This document shows positions 34,317-41,202 of a stretch of DNA of 64,000 bases, in pieces (positions within the stretch are counted from its first letter, which is position 1; each line of letters starts with the position of its first letter). A program made the position numbers and the translations under genes. The notes below the pieces were generated by a model that was given only the letters and a program-made list of their open reading frames with translations, searched no databases and was not told the DNA's origin. The DNA comes from an uncultured Clostridia bacterium (GTDB lineage: Bacteria > Bacillota > Clostridia > Oscillospirales > CAG-272): the NCBI GenBank assembly GCA_944381075.1, contig CALWJT010000023.1:1-64000 (forward strand), given 5' to 3'.

Positions 34317-34785
34317 TTTATTTCCTTTTCCGCCGGCCATATGGACCGGCTTTGGAGATTTTGCCCGTTTTAGAGATAGAAGCGCCGCGGGACTGCCGGA
34401 AGGTCTCCGATGTCCGGAAAATGAGACCGGCCGCCGCATTTCGCGGGGGAGAGATGTCCCTTATGGTCCGGACGCCTGTCCCGTGCTGGCCGCAGGGGAA
34501 GCGCTTTTGCAGAGCTGTCCCGCCGAGAACCGTTTTTGTCCATTTTCAGCGGACGTTCCGAACTTGTGCGGCGACGGACGTCCTTGTCGCCGGAGCCGGC
34601 TTTCCCGTTCCTGCGCGAGTTCGGATATGCTGCATCGCTTTCCCATCCCAAAAGGGAATGACGGCTTGTTCGGCTCTGGTCAGGGGGTACGGTGCGCCGC
34701 CTGATTCTTCCGCCGTCCCAGATCGGACTTCCCATTTCCAATCGTGGGAGATTGTCCCCATGGGGATGCGTTCGATCGGTTCCTT
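34317..34785. other. Long gene-free gap between cupin and aldo/keto reductase genes
   Basis: 469 bases. ORFs on both strands are short, unmatched and rich in Arg/Ser/Pro, typical of chance frames in GC-rich DNA. I see no terminator, promoter of note or repeat. It may be the remnant of a lost gene. Confidence 0.6.
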
Positions 34786-35223
34786 TTATTTCAGCGCGGC
34801 ATATATGCTGTCATCTACCGGCTCCAGCCACTCATTGCGGGTATCCTCGCCGGGGACCTCGACCGCGATATGGGAAAACCAGCTGTCCGCCTTTGCACCG
34901 TGCCAATGTTTGACGCCCGCAGGGATCGGGATGACGGTTCCCGGTTCAAGGCTCACGGGCGCTTTGCCTTCCTCTTGATACCAGCCGCTTCCGGCGGTGC
35001 AGATCAAAATCTGCCCGCCGCCGCGCTTCGCATGATGGATGTGCCAATGATTGCGGCAGCCCGGTTCAAAGGTGACATTGGCAAGGCCGACGGAGGATTC
35101 CTCCGGCCTTGTTAAAGGGTTCAAATAGGAATTCCCGATAAAATAGCGGGCAAACGCGGTATTGGCGCTTCCGCGGCCGAAGACATTGTGCTTTTCAAAC
35201 TCGGCTTCGTCGATGATTTTCAT
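34786..35223 (-). CDS. Cupin-domain protein
   Basis: 145 aa from ATG 35223 (AGGAAA). A conserved double cupin motif: PGCRNHWHIHHAKRGGGQ with three His and Gln, then PAGVKHWHGA. These residues are those that hold a metal in small single-domain cupins. It is found in clusters with aldo/keto reductases and flavodoxins in Clostridia. The function is unknown; likely a metal-dependent isomerase or oxygenase-like protein, cytosolic. Confidence 0.88.
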   Translation of the reverse strand: MKIIDEAEFEKHNVFGRGSANTAFARYFIGNSYLNPLTRPEESSVGLANVTFEPGCRNHWHIHHAKRGGGQILICTAGSGWYQEEGKAPVSLEPGTVIPIPAGVKHWHGAKADSWFSHIAVEVPGEDTRNEWLEPVDDSIYAALK

Positions 35224-35281
35224 CCTATTTTCCTTTCCTGTTTTCAATCCTATTTTGTGTAAGAGAAGAGAGAATCCGGCG

Positions 35282-35932
35282 TCACTTAGAAAGCCCGATG
35301 CGGGAGAGCCATTCCAAAAGGGAGTCGGATGGGTCGGAGACGTTCCCGACCCTGAGACCGTCTGTTACAGCGGCGTCCGGCTCCAGACGCTCGATCTCTC
35401 TTACGGCGGCGGAGATTCCGCTGCCGCCGCTCGTGCAGAAGGGCGCGATGGTTTTGCCGGACAGATCGCAGGCGTCAAAAAAGGTAAAGAGGATGCGCGG
35501 CATGCTTCCCCACCAAATAGGGAAGCCTACATAAATGACATCATAATCCGAAATATCGGGGATAGCGCCTGAAATTTCCGGCCTTGCCGTGTCATCGTTC
35601 TGTTCCAGCGTGGCGCGTGAGCTGCTGTCCGAATAGTTTAGGTCCGCTTCGGTATACGGCTGCGCCGGTACGATTTCATAGAGGTCGGCGTCCGTGATAT
35701 CGGCAAGCGCCTGTGCGGCTTTGCGCGTGCTGCCGGTGGCGGAAAAGAATACGATAAGCGCCTTCGCGCTGCCCGCCGTCTGTCCGTCCTCGGCCGGACG
35801 GGTCGTGCCTGGAGCGGTTGGCTGTGTGTTTTGAGTCTCGGAGGAGGTCTCTGTGTCTACTTGTCCGCTGCCGCAGGAGGCGGCGGAAAGGACAAAGGCG
35901 CATGCCAGAAGTAAATAGAGGATCTTTTTCAT
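35282..35932 (-). CDS. Flavodoxin-like lipoprotein
   Basis: 216 aa. A signal peptide with lipobox SAASC (about residue 20), a Thr/Ser/Gln-rich linker, then a flavodoxin domain from about 57: FFSATGSTRKAAQ (FMN phosphate loop), PIWWGSMPR and TSGGSGI. An extracytoplasmic flavodoxin-fold protein is unusual but occurs in Clostridia as a lipoprotein. It is the first gene of the unit: a consensus promoter and a palindrome lie upstream. It probably takes part in electron transfer or detoxification with its neighbours. Confidence 0.87.
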   Translation of the reverse strand: MKKILYLLLACAFVLSAASCGSGQVDTETSSETQNTQPTAPGTTRPAEDGQTAGSAKALIVFFSATGSTRKAAQALADITDADLYEIVPAQPYTEADLNYSDSSSRATLEQNDDTARPEISGAIPDISDYDVIYVGFPIWWGSMPRILFTFFDACDLSGKTIAPFCTSGGSGISAAVREIERLEPDAAVTDGLRVGNVSDPSDSLLEWLSRIGLSK

Positions 35933-35984
35933 ATGGGTTCCCCTTTTTCATTCGATTTTGAAGATTCGCGGGAAAAGCGATATT

Positions 35985-35999
35985 CTGACACTGTGTCAG
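35985..35999. promoter_or_regulatory. TetR-type palindrome at the start site of the redox unit
   Basis: CTGACAC-T-GTGTCAG, a perfect odd-centred 15-bp palindrome directly downstream of the -10 box. Its placement suits a repressor that blocks initiation. No TetR-family regulator gene is in the window. Confidence 0.7.
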
Positions 36000-36007
36000 T
36001 ATCTATG

Positions 36008-36036
36008 ATTATACACAGAGGGACCCCTTCTGTCAA
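36008..36036 (-). promoter_or_regulatory. Consensus sigma-A promoter, flavodoxin-lipoprotein unit
   Basis: On the minus strand TTGACA (36036-36031), a 17-bp spacer and TATAAT (36013-36008), a full consensus match. Confidence 0.9.
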
Positions 36037-36095
36037 TAGGCTCCGCTATGCTTATCCTGTATCGTTTATGATTCAAAAAAAGCATGATAAAATGT

Positions 36096-36137
36096 ATAAA
36101 AAGCCGGGAACCGATAGCTATCGGTTCCCGGCTTAGG
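36096..36137 (-). terminator. Terminator of rsmD-coaD
   Basis: A perfect 34-bp palindrome (36101-36134); on the minus strand the T-run TTTTTATA follows. Confidence 0.9.
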
Positions 36138-36149
36138 CTGCCTGTCCCG

Positions 36150-36632
36150 TTATGAGCCGCCTTGCTCCCGCAGCAGGTCCCATATCCCGTCAGGGAGCAG
36201 CTCCGACGGGCTTTTCCCCTCTTTCAGCATGGCTCTGACAGCGGTGGAGGAGATTCGGCGCAGCTCCTCCGGCGCTGGCAGCAGGAGCGTTTCGACTCCG
36301 GTCCTTTTCCGGTTGAACTCCGCCATTTCAAGCTCATAGGCGGCATCCTCCGCGTTCCGGATCCCGCGGACGATCGTGCCGGCGCCGATCTCTTTTGCGA
36401 AATCCGCCGTCATCCCGTGAGAAACGGCAACGCCGACGTTTGAGAACTCGGCGACAGCGATTTTCAGCGCACGGGCGCGCGTTTCCTCGTCAAACATACA
36501 TTGCTTGTCCGGATTGACGAGGATACAGACGGTTATCTTCTCGAAGATATTCGCCGCCGTCCGAATGACGGCAAGATGCCCCAGCGTGACGGGATCGAAC
36601 GTCCCGGGGATCAACGCTTGTTTTCGGTTCAT
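36150..36632 (-). CDS. coaD: Pantetheine-phosphate adenylyltransferase
   Basis: 160 aa from ATG 36632 (AAGGAG 6 nt upstream; an ATG 3 bases earlier is less likely). The signature IPGTFDPVTLGHLAVI carries the T/HxGH nucleotidyl motif; IVRGIRNAEDAAYELEMA and ISSTAVRAMLKEG complete the substrate site. It catalyses the penultimate step of coenzyme A synthesis. It follows rsmD with a short gap (23 nt), an order found in many Firmicutes. Confidence 0.96.
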   Translation of the reverse strand: MNRKQALIPGTFDPVTLGHLAVIRTAANIFEKITVCILVNPDKQCMFDEETRARALKIAVAEFSNVGVAVSHGMTADFAKEIGAGTIVRGIRNAEDAAYELEMAEFNRKRTGVETLLLPAPEELRRISSTAVRAMLKEGKSPSELLPDGIWDLLREQGGS

Positions 36633-36655
36633 CATAGACTCCTTCTCGGCGGATT

Positions 36656-37237
36656 TCATGTCTGCATGCTGGCGGGCCGGTCCGTCAGCGGCGCAAGATA
36701 GGTGACGAAGATGCGTCCGTACCGCACTTCCTTGATTTTGCGAAAGCGCGCCGCCATTTCCGTGTGGCCGGCAAGTCCTGCTTCGTTGTCCTCGCAGATC
36801 AGGATGGCATTTTCCGTGAGCAGGCCCGCGTCGTATAGAGCGCAGGCGGCCTGCGGGATCAATCGTAGCGCATACGGCGGGTCAAGAAACGCGATGTCAA
36901 ACTGGATTTTTCCGCGGGCGCTGCGGATGTACTGCTGAAAATCCATGCAGAGGATGCTGGTTTTCGCGTAGAGATGCGTTTTCTGCGCGTTCGCTTTCAT
37001 GACCTCCAGCGCCTCGCGGGAGCTGTCCACCATGACAGCCTTTTCCGCGCCGCGGCTGAGCGCCTCAAGCCCCATTTGTCCGGAACCGGCGAACAGGTCG
37101 AGAAAGCGCCGTCCCTCAAGATCGAATTGGATGGCGCTGAAAATGGCTTCTTTCACTTTGGAGGGAGTGGGGCGTGTGGCGTCTCCCTCCAGCGTTGCAA
37201 GCACGGCGCCTCTGGCGCTCCCTGTAATGATTCTCAT
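36656..37237 (-). CDS. rsmD: 16S rRNA (guanine(966)-N2)-methyltransferase
   Basis: 193 aa from ATG 37237 (AAAGGA). The Rossmann SAM site LDLFAGSGQMGLEA and the N4/N2-methyltransferase catalytic motif FLDPPYA are present. The N-terminus MRIITGSARGAVL and TRPTPSKVKEAIFS are characteristic. It methylates G966 of 16S rRNA. It is followed by coaD. Confidence 0.94.
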   Translation of the reverse strand: MRIITGSARGAVLATLEGDATRPTPSKVKEAIFSAIQFDLEGRRFLDLFAGSGQMGLEALSRGAEKAVMVDSSREALEVMKANAQKTHLYAKTSILCMDFQQYIRSARGKIQFDIAFLDPPYALRLIPQAACALYDAGLLTENAILICEDNEAGLAGHTEMAARFRKIKEVRYGRIFVTYLAPLTDRPASMQT

Positions 37238-37403
37238 GTTTTGTACCGTCCTTTCCCGGATCTCCTGTGCAATCCTTTTTATCGCATTCCCGATTGATAT
37301 CAGGGGCATACAGGTGTGATTTGCCTTCTGTCAGCCGGATTTCTATCCGGAACAGCACAGGAAATCGCTTGGTATGCCGCCGCGATCGCACACAGTTTTT
37401 TAT

Positions 37404-37412
37404 ATTATAGCA
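37404..37412 (-). promoter_or_regulatory. Extended -10 promoter, rsmD
   Basis: TG-C-TATAAT on the minus strand with a weak -35 at the expected spacing. Confidence 0.5.
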
Positions 37413-37525
37413 CATTCCGTGTACGATTGCATGCGGTCAGAAAAAAATATCGGAAAATTTTCAAATCACCGGCCGCTGTTCGCCCCGATTATCGGCCAGC
37501 TGCCGGCATGGGACACGGGGGGCGC

Positions 37526-38245
37526 TTACAGCCACATTTCTTCAATATGATAAATATAGTCCAAGCTGCGCAGCGCTTCGATGATGTCCGTATGTGTTTT
37601 ATATTTTTTCAGCTCTGCGCTGCGGATCGAAACGGCGATGGAGTATACGCTTAGTCCGGAGCCTGCATAGGCGGGATTGGCTTCGATGTCATCGATCTTG
37701 AGCCCTAGGCGGCGGATGGTGCTGACAAAGTTTTGCAGGTAATCGGGACTCTTCAGCTCCAGATGGATCTCAAAATGGTTGGAGCGGTTCTTGAGATAGC
37801 GTTCCAGAGCCGGAAGAAAGGCAAGGCAGCACAGCAATACGGCGAAGGCGGAGAGCGTCACCGTGTAATAGCCGGCTCCGGCGGCAAGTCCGAGGATGGC
37901 GCAGGTCCAGAGTCCCGCAGCTGTTGTCAGTCCGCGTATCTGGCTGCGGGAGCTGACGAAAAGGGAGTGGACGCTGATGATGGCGATGCCGACGATCCCC
38001 GCGCTGGAAAGCGCAAAAAATTCCATGGCGGCGGCTGCCGCGAGATATTGATCCAAAAGCATGGTGACGGTCGTCGCGAGCGACACGAGAATAAAGGTGC
38101 GCAGACCCGCGGAATGGCGTTTGCTGGAGCGCTCACAGCCGATCATCGCCGAAAGACATACGGACAACAGGATTCGGAACAGTACGCTTGCGCCGTTCAA
38201 GGTCTGCGACCATTCGCCGAGCAGTTTTGCAATGGGATCTGTCAT
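37526..38245 (-). CDS. MgtC/SapB family membrane protein
   Basis: 239 aa. The N-terminal ~140 residues hold four to five membrane helices with the MgtC signature (MIGCERSSKRHSAGLRTFIL, then GIVGIAIIS); the soluble C-terminal domain (about 155-239) looks ACT-like. MgtC proteins modulate the F-type ATPase or ion homeostasis under Mg limitation. Here the gene overlaps the stop of a cation/proton antiporter by 4 nt, so they form one coupled operon and probably a shared ion-stress response. The ribosome site is AGGAGGT. Confidence 0.88.
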   Translation of the reverse strand: MTDPIAKLLGEWSQTLNGASVLFRILLSVCLSAMIGCERSSKRHSAGLRTFILVSLATTVTMLLDQYLAAAAAMEFFALSSAGIVGIAIISVHSLFVSSRSQIRGLTTAAGLWTCAILGLAAGAGYYTVTLSAFAVLLCCLAFLPALERYLKNRSNHFEIHLELKSPDYLQNFVSTIRRLGLKIDDIEANPAYAGSGLSVYSIAVSIRSAELKKYKTHTDIIEALRSLDYIYHIEEMWL

Positions 38246-39687
38246 CGTGATTTACCTCCTGAAATGCTTTGCTGAACGGATAAAAGCTTTTCCTGCTCTT
38301 CCGCCGCTTCCGTGAAAGCGCGTTCTTCTTCACTGGCCGGTTCCTGCGCAAGCTCCCGTTGGATTTTCTGTACGCGCTCTATCAACAATTCCAAGGGACT
38401 TTTCTGCGTGCCCTGCGCTGTTTTTTCCTCCACGGGGACGAGCTCTTCCAGCTTTGTCGAATAGGATTTGGATAAATAGAGCGCCAGCTTTGCGCAGGCG
38501 GGTCCGATCAGTTCATAGAGGACACAGGACGCGAGAATGATCGTTTGCAGGGCATCGCCGGCTTCTCCGCCCAGCGCTCTTGCGCTGACGGCGGAAAGGC
38601 CGATGGCGACGCCTGCCTGCGGGATCAGGGCGAGCCCCAGATAATTTCGCGTTTCCTTTGGCTTTTTGACGCACAGGCAGCCCCAAAAGGCGCCCGCATA
38701 TTTTCCTATGATCCGCACAAGGAAGTACAAAATTCCTATCAGCAGCAGGGAAACGCCGCCGATTGCTCCTGACGGCTTGATAAGAGCGCTCAGATCGAAG
38801 GACAATCCCGAGCGTACAAAAAAGAGAAGCAGAATGGGAGGGCTGAAATAGTTGAGCTGCTTGAACAGTTTGTCGTCGTCCGTTATATTGATGTAGACCG
38901 TTCCCATCGACATGCAGCCGAGCAGCGGGGAGATATTGAAGGCCGCACAGATTCCGCAGAAGGCAAAAAGAAGAGCAAGCGCGATGATCAGCCGGTTGTC
39001 GGTCGAGCGCTTTGAAATCAAAAGCTTCATGACAAAGCCGAATAGGCCGCCGAGGACCAGTATGGCGAGATTTTCTATGATCGGAAGGAGGATATTTGAA
39101 AAGCGGAAAGCCTCGTTCGCGGTGGAGGAGACGGCGACGGAAATGGCCACGCTGTACGCCAGCAGCGCAACAATATCGTCATACGCTACGACCTGCAGCA
39201 GGGTATCGACAAAATCCCCCTTCGCCTTGGTCTGCCGGATGGTCATCATAGTAGAGGCCGGCGCCGTAGCAGAGGCCAATGCCGCGAGGACGATGGAGAA
39301 GGACAGGTCTATTTTCAGGATCCAGAAGGTGAGGACAAATACGAATACAGAAGCGGTCAGCGCCTCAGCGAGCGTGATGACGACGACCTTTCCGGTGTTG
39401 TTTTTCAGTTTGGAGAATTTGAAAAATTCACCTGTACTGAAGGCGATGAAGGCGAGCGCGATATCTGCGAGGAAGCTTGTGCCTTCTATGATATGTACGG
39501 GAACCAGATGGAAGCAGTACGGTCCTATCAGAATTCCCGCCGTGATGTATGCCGTCACGTTCGGCAGCTTACATTTTTTGGTGATGCGCGTCAGCAGAAA
39601 GCCGGAAAACAGCATGATCGCAATGGATATGATGATGACGGCGACAGGGGATTGTTCCTTTAATTTTTCATAAAACGACTGGATCAT
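38242..39687 (-). CDS. CPA2-type cation/proton antiporter
   Basis: 481 aa with 12-13 membrane helices in the first ~390 residues and a charged, Glu-rich soluble tail (about 395-481). The first 230 residues match the KefB/NapA/Na(+)/H(+) exchanger fold (NVTAYITAGILIGPYC, then AFSTGEFF). No TrkA-N domain is present. It probably exchanges Na+ or K+ for protons. It is in an operon with mgtC and divergent from a LysR regulator whose promoter overlaps its own. A structured leader precedes it (39688-40012). Confidence 0.88.
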   Translation of the reverse strand: MIQSFYEKLKEQSPVAVIIISIAIMLFSGFLLTRITKKCKLPNVTAYITAGILIGPYCFHLVPVHIIEGTSFLADIALAFIAFSTGEFFKFSKLKNNTGKVVVITLAEALTASVFVFVLTFWILKIDLSFSIVLAALASATAPASTMMTIRQTKAKGDFVDTLLQVVAYDDIVALLAYSVAISVAVSSTANEAFRFSNILLPIIENLAILVLGGLFGFVMKLLISKRSTDNRLIIALALLFAFCGICAAFNISPLLGCMSMGTVYINITDDDKLFKQLNYFSPPILLLFFVRSGLSFDLSALIKPSGAIGGVSLLLIGILYFLVRIIGKYAGAFWGCLCVKKPKETRNYLGLALIPQAGVAIGLSAVSARALGGEAGDALQTIILASCVLYELIGPACAKLALYLSKSYSTKLEELVPVEEKTAQGTQKSPLELLIERVQKIQRELAQEPASEEERAFTEAAEEQEKLLSVQQSISGGKSR

Positions 39688-40012
39688 AAAAAATACCTCA
39701 TAAGAGCCGACGGCTCTCTGTTAGAATCGATAAAAAAGCCGCGCTCCACAGGCTCTGGAACAGAGCCTGTGGAAGCGGTGCAAAAAATTGAGTTTATCTG
39801 TCCTTTTCATGGAAAAAGCGAAGGGTCAGCGTCATAGCGCAAGAGATGGAGAAAAATGGATGCCAAGGCACGGAGCTCTCCAGCATCCCATTGATTCTGA
39901 ACGCACCGCCGCGGCGGCGCCGGCCGGCTCGCTGCTTGCCGGTAAAATCCTTCGACTTTTGCCTGAAAATTGGCGGAAAGACTTTCCGGCTTCTTTTTCT
40001 TGCAATTGGATA
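39688..40012 (-). promoter_or_regulatory. Structured ~325-nt leader of the antiporter operon
   Basis: Between the predicted start (about 40012) and the antiporter codon at 39687. Features on the minus strand: a GC-rich dyad near 39900-39945; a stem GGATGC/GCATCC (about 39862-39890); a terminator-like hairpin (CCACAGGCTCTG/CAGAGCCTGTGG at 39746-39772, extended, then a T-run at 39733-39738); and an RBS-proximal hairpin AGAGCC/GGCTCT (39703-39717). The arrangement suggests transcription attenuation. It matches no riboswitch class I know by sequence. Confidence 0.55.
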
Positions 40013-40028
40013 TAAGTTAGGATATAAT
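40000..40028 (+). promoter_or_regulatory. Promoter of the LysR gene
   Basis: TTGCAA (40000-40005), a 17-bp spacer and TATAAT (40023-40028). Confidence 0.75.
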
Positions 40029-40047
40029 AAAAATGCGATAAAGTCAA
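40019..40047 (-). promoter_or_regulatory. Promoter of the antiporter operon, overlapping the LysR promoter
   Basis: On the minus strand TTGACT (40047-40042), a 17-bp spacer and TATCCT (40024-40019). The two -10 boxes of the divergent promoters overlap, so binding there would affect both. Confidence 0.6.
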
Positions 40048-40098
40048 ATTATACTTTTTTTTCATTCTATAAATATAATTTATAAAAGGAGCGTTTTT

Positions 40099-40995
40099 AT
40101 GTTAGATGTGAAGCTGGAGACCCTTCTCGTGGTCGCGGACTGCGGGAATTTTACTAAGGCGGCGGAGATTTTGTCGCTGACCCAGCCGGCTGTGAGCCAC
40201 CATATCAATCAGCTGGAAAAAGAGTGCGGCGCAAGGCTGTTTCTTCGGGGAAAAGGCGATTTTAAGCTGACGCAGGAAGGAAAAATCGCGGTGACATACG
40301 CGCGAAGGCTCAAGGCCCTGCACGAGAAGATGCTTCAAAAGATCGCAGATGAGCAAAAGCATATTTCCCGGTTTCGGATCGGAATCACCCATACCTCTGA
40401 AAATAACACCATCACGGAGGTGCTGGCAAAATATGCGAGCCAAAATCCCAATGTAACGATAACGATTCTTACGGATACCATCAATAATCTTTATGATATG
40501 CTGGAAAATTATGAGCTGGATATCGCCATTGTCGAAGGGAAGCGCCTGTCCTCCAAGCTCAATTATTTTATGCTGGATACCGACTATCTTGTATGTGTGC
40601 TGTGCAATGAAAATCCGCTTTCCAAGCAATCGATGGTGACGATCCAGGAGCTGAAAAAGGAAAATATGATTTTAAGGCTGCCCTCCTCCGCGACGCGGCA
40701 GCTGTTTGAGGCGACGCTTGTCAGCATGAACGAGCTGATAGAGAATTTCAATGTTTCCTTGGAGGTGGATAATGTCGCGACGATAAAGGAACTGGTCAGA
40801 AAGGATTTCGGCGTGTCCATCCTGCCGCGCAGCGCTTGTATCGGCGATGTGCGCAAGGGAAAGCTTACGATTCTCCCCATTGAAAATTTGAGCATGATGC
40901 GGGAAATGAACATTGCCTATCATAAGGATTTCACATATCTTGAGGTGCTGAACGATATCGTGCGCCTGTATCAGGGCACGGTTCAGGAGACCTGA
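40099..40995 (+). CDS. LysR-family transcriptional regulator
   Basis: 298 aa. The N-terminal winged HTH covers residues 1-60 (FTKAAEILSLTQPAVSHHINQLE). The C-terminal effector domain has two alternating lobes (RFRIGITHTSEN and LDIAIVEGK). It is divergent from the antiporter-mgtC operon with overlapping promoters, the classic LysR arrangement, so it probably controls that operon and itself. The effector is unknown. The ribosome site AAAGGAG is about 9 nt upstream. Confidence 0.92.
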   Translation: MLDVKLETLLVVADCGNFTKAAEILSLTQPAVSHHINQLEKECGARLFLRGKGDFKLTQEGKIAVTYARRLKALHEKMLQKIADEQKHISRFRIGITHTSENNTITEVLAKYASQNPNVTITILTDTINNLYDMLENYELDIAIVEGKRLSSKLNYFMLDTDYLVCVLCNENPLSKQSMVTIQELKKENMILRLPSSATRQLFEATLVSMNELIENFNVSLEVDNVATIKELVRKDFGVSILPRSACIGDVRKGKLTILPIENLSMMREMNIAYHKDFTYLEVLNDIVRLYQGTVQET

Positions 40996-41083
40996 GCCTG
41001 CCGGCATCCCGAAAGCGTATATGGCGGCCGTACAAGGCGGAAGAAGCGGCCGGGGATGATTTTGATCCGGACAACAAGCAAGC

Positions 41084-41128
41084 GGCTCCTGCAAAGTCCC
41101 TTGTGGGGAATGCAGGAGCCGTTTTTTT
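41084..41128 (+). terminator. Terminator of the LysR gene
   Basis: An 11-bp stem CGGCTCCTGCA/TGCAGGAGCCG with a 16-nt loop, then seven T. Confidence 0.92.
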
Positions 41129-41202
41129 GCCGTTAATTTTTTGAACAAAGCGATGGCATCAGGCGGATTCGAAAGCTTGGCGGTATCTGCGGCGGGAAAT
41201 GC

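Noticed and set aside
34352..34978. Plus-strand ORF of 208 aa across the gap before the cupin gene
   Set aside because: Composition is like a chance frame and its second half is antisense to the cupin gene.
35100..35130. tRNA-like T-loop sequence (GGTTCAAAT)
   Set aside because: No acceptor or anticodon stems can be formed around it; it lies inside the cupin gene.
39832..40065. Minus-strand ORF of 77 aa in the antiporter leader
   Set aside because: Its start lies upstream of the predicted promoter and no ribosome site is present; no similarity recognised.
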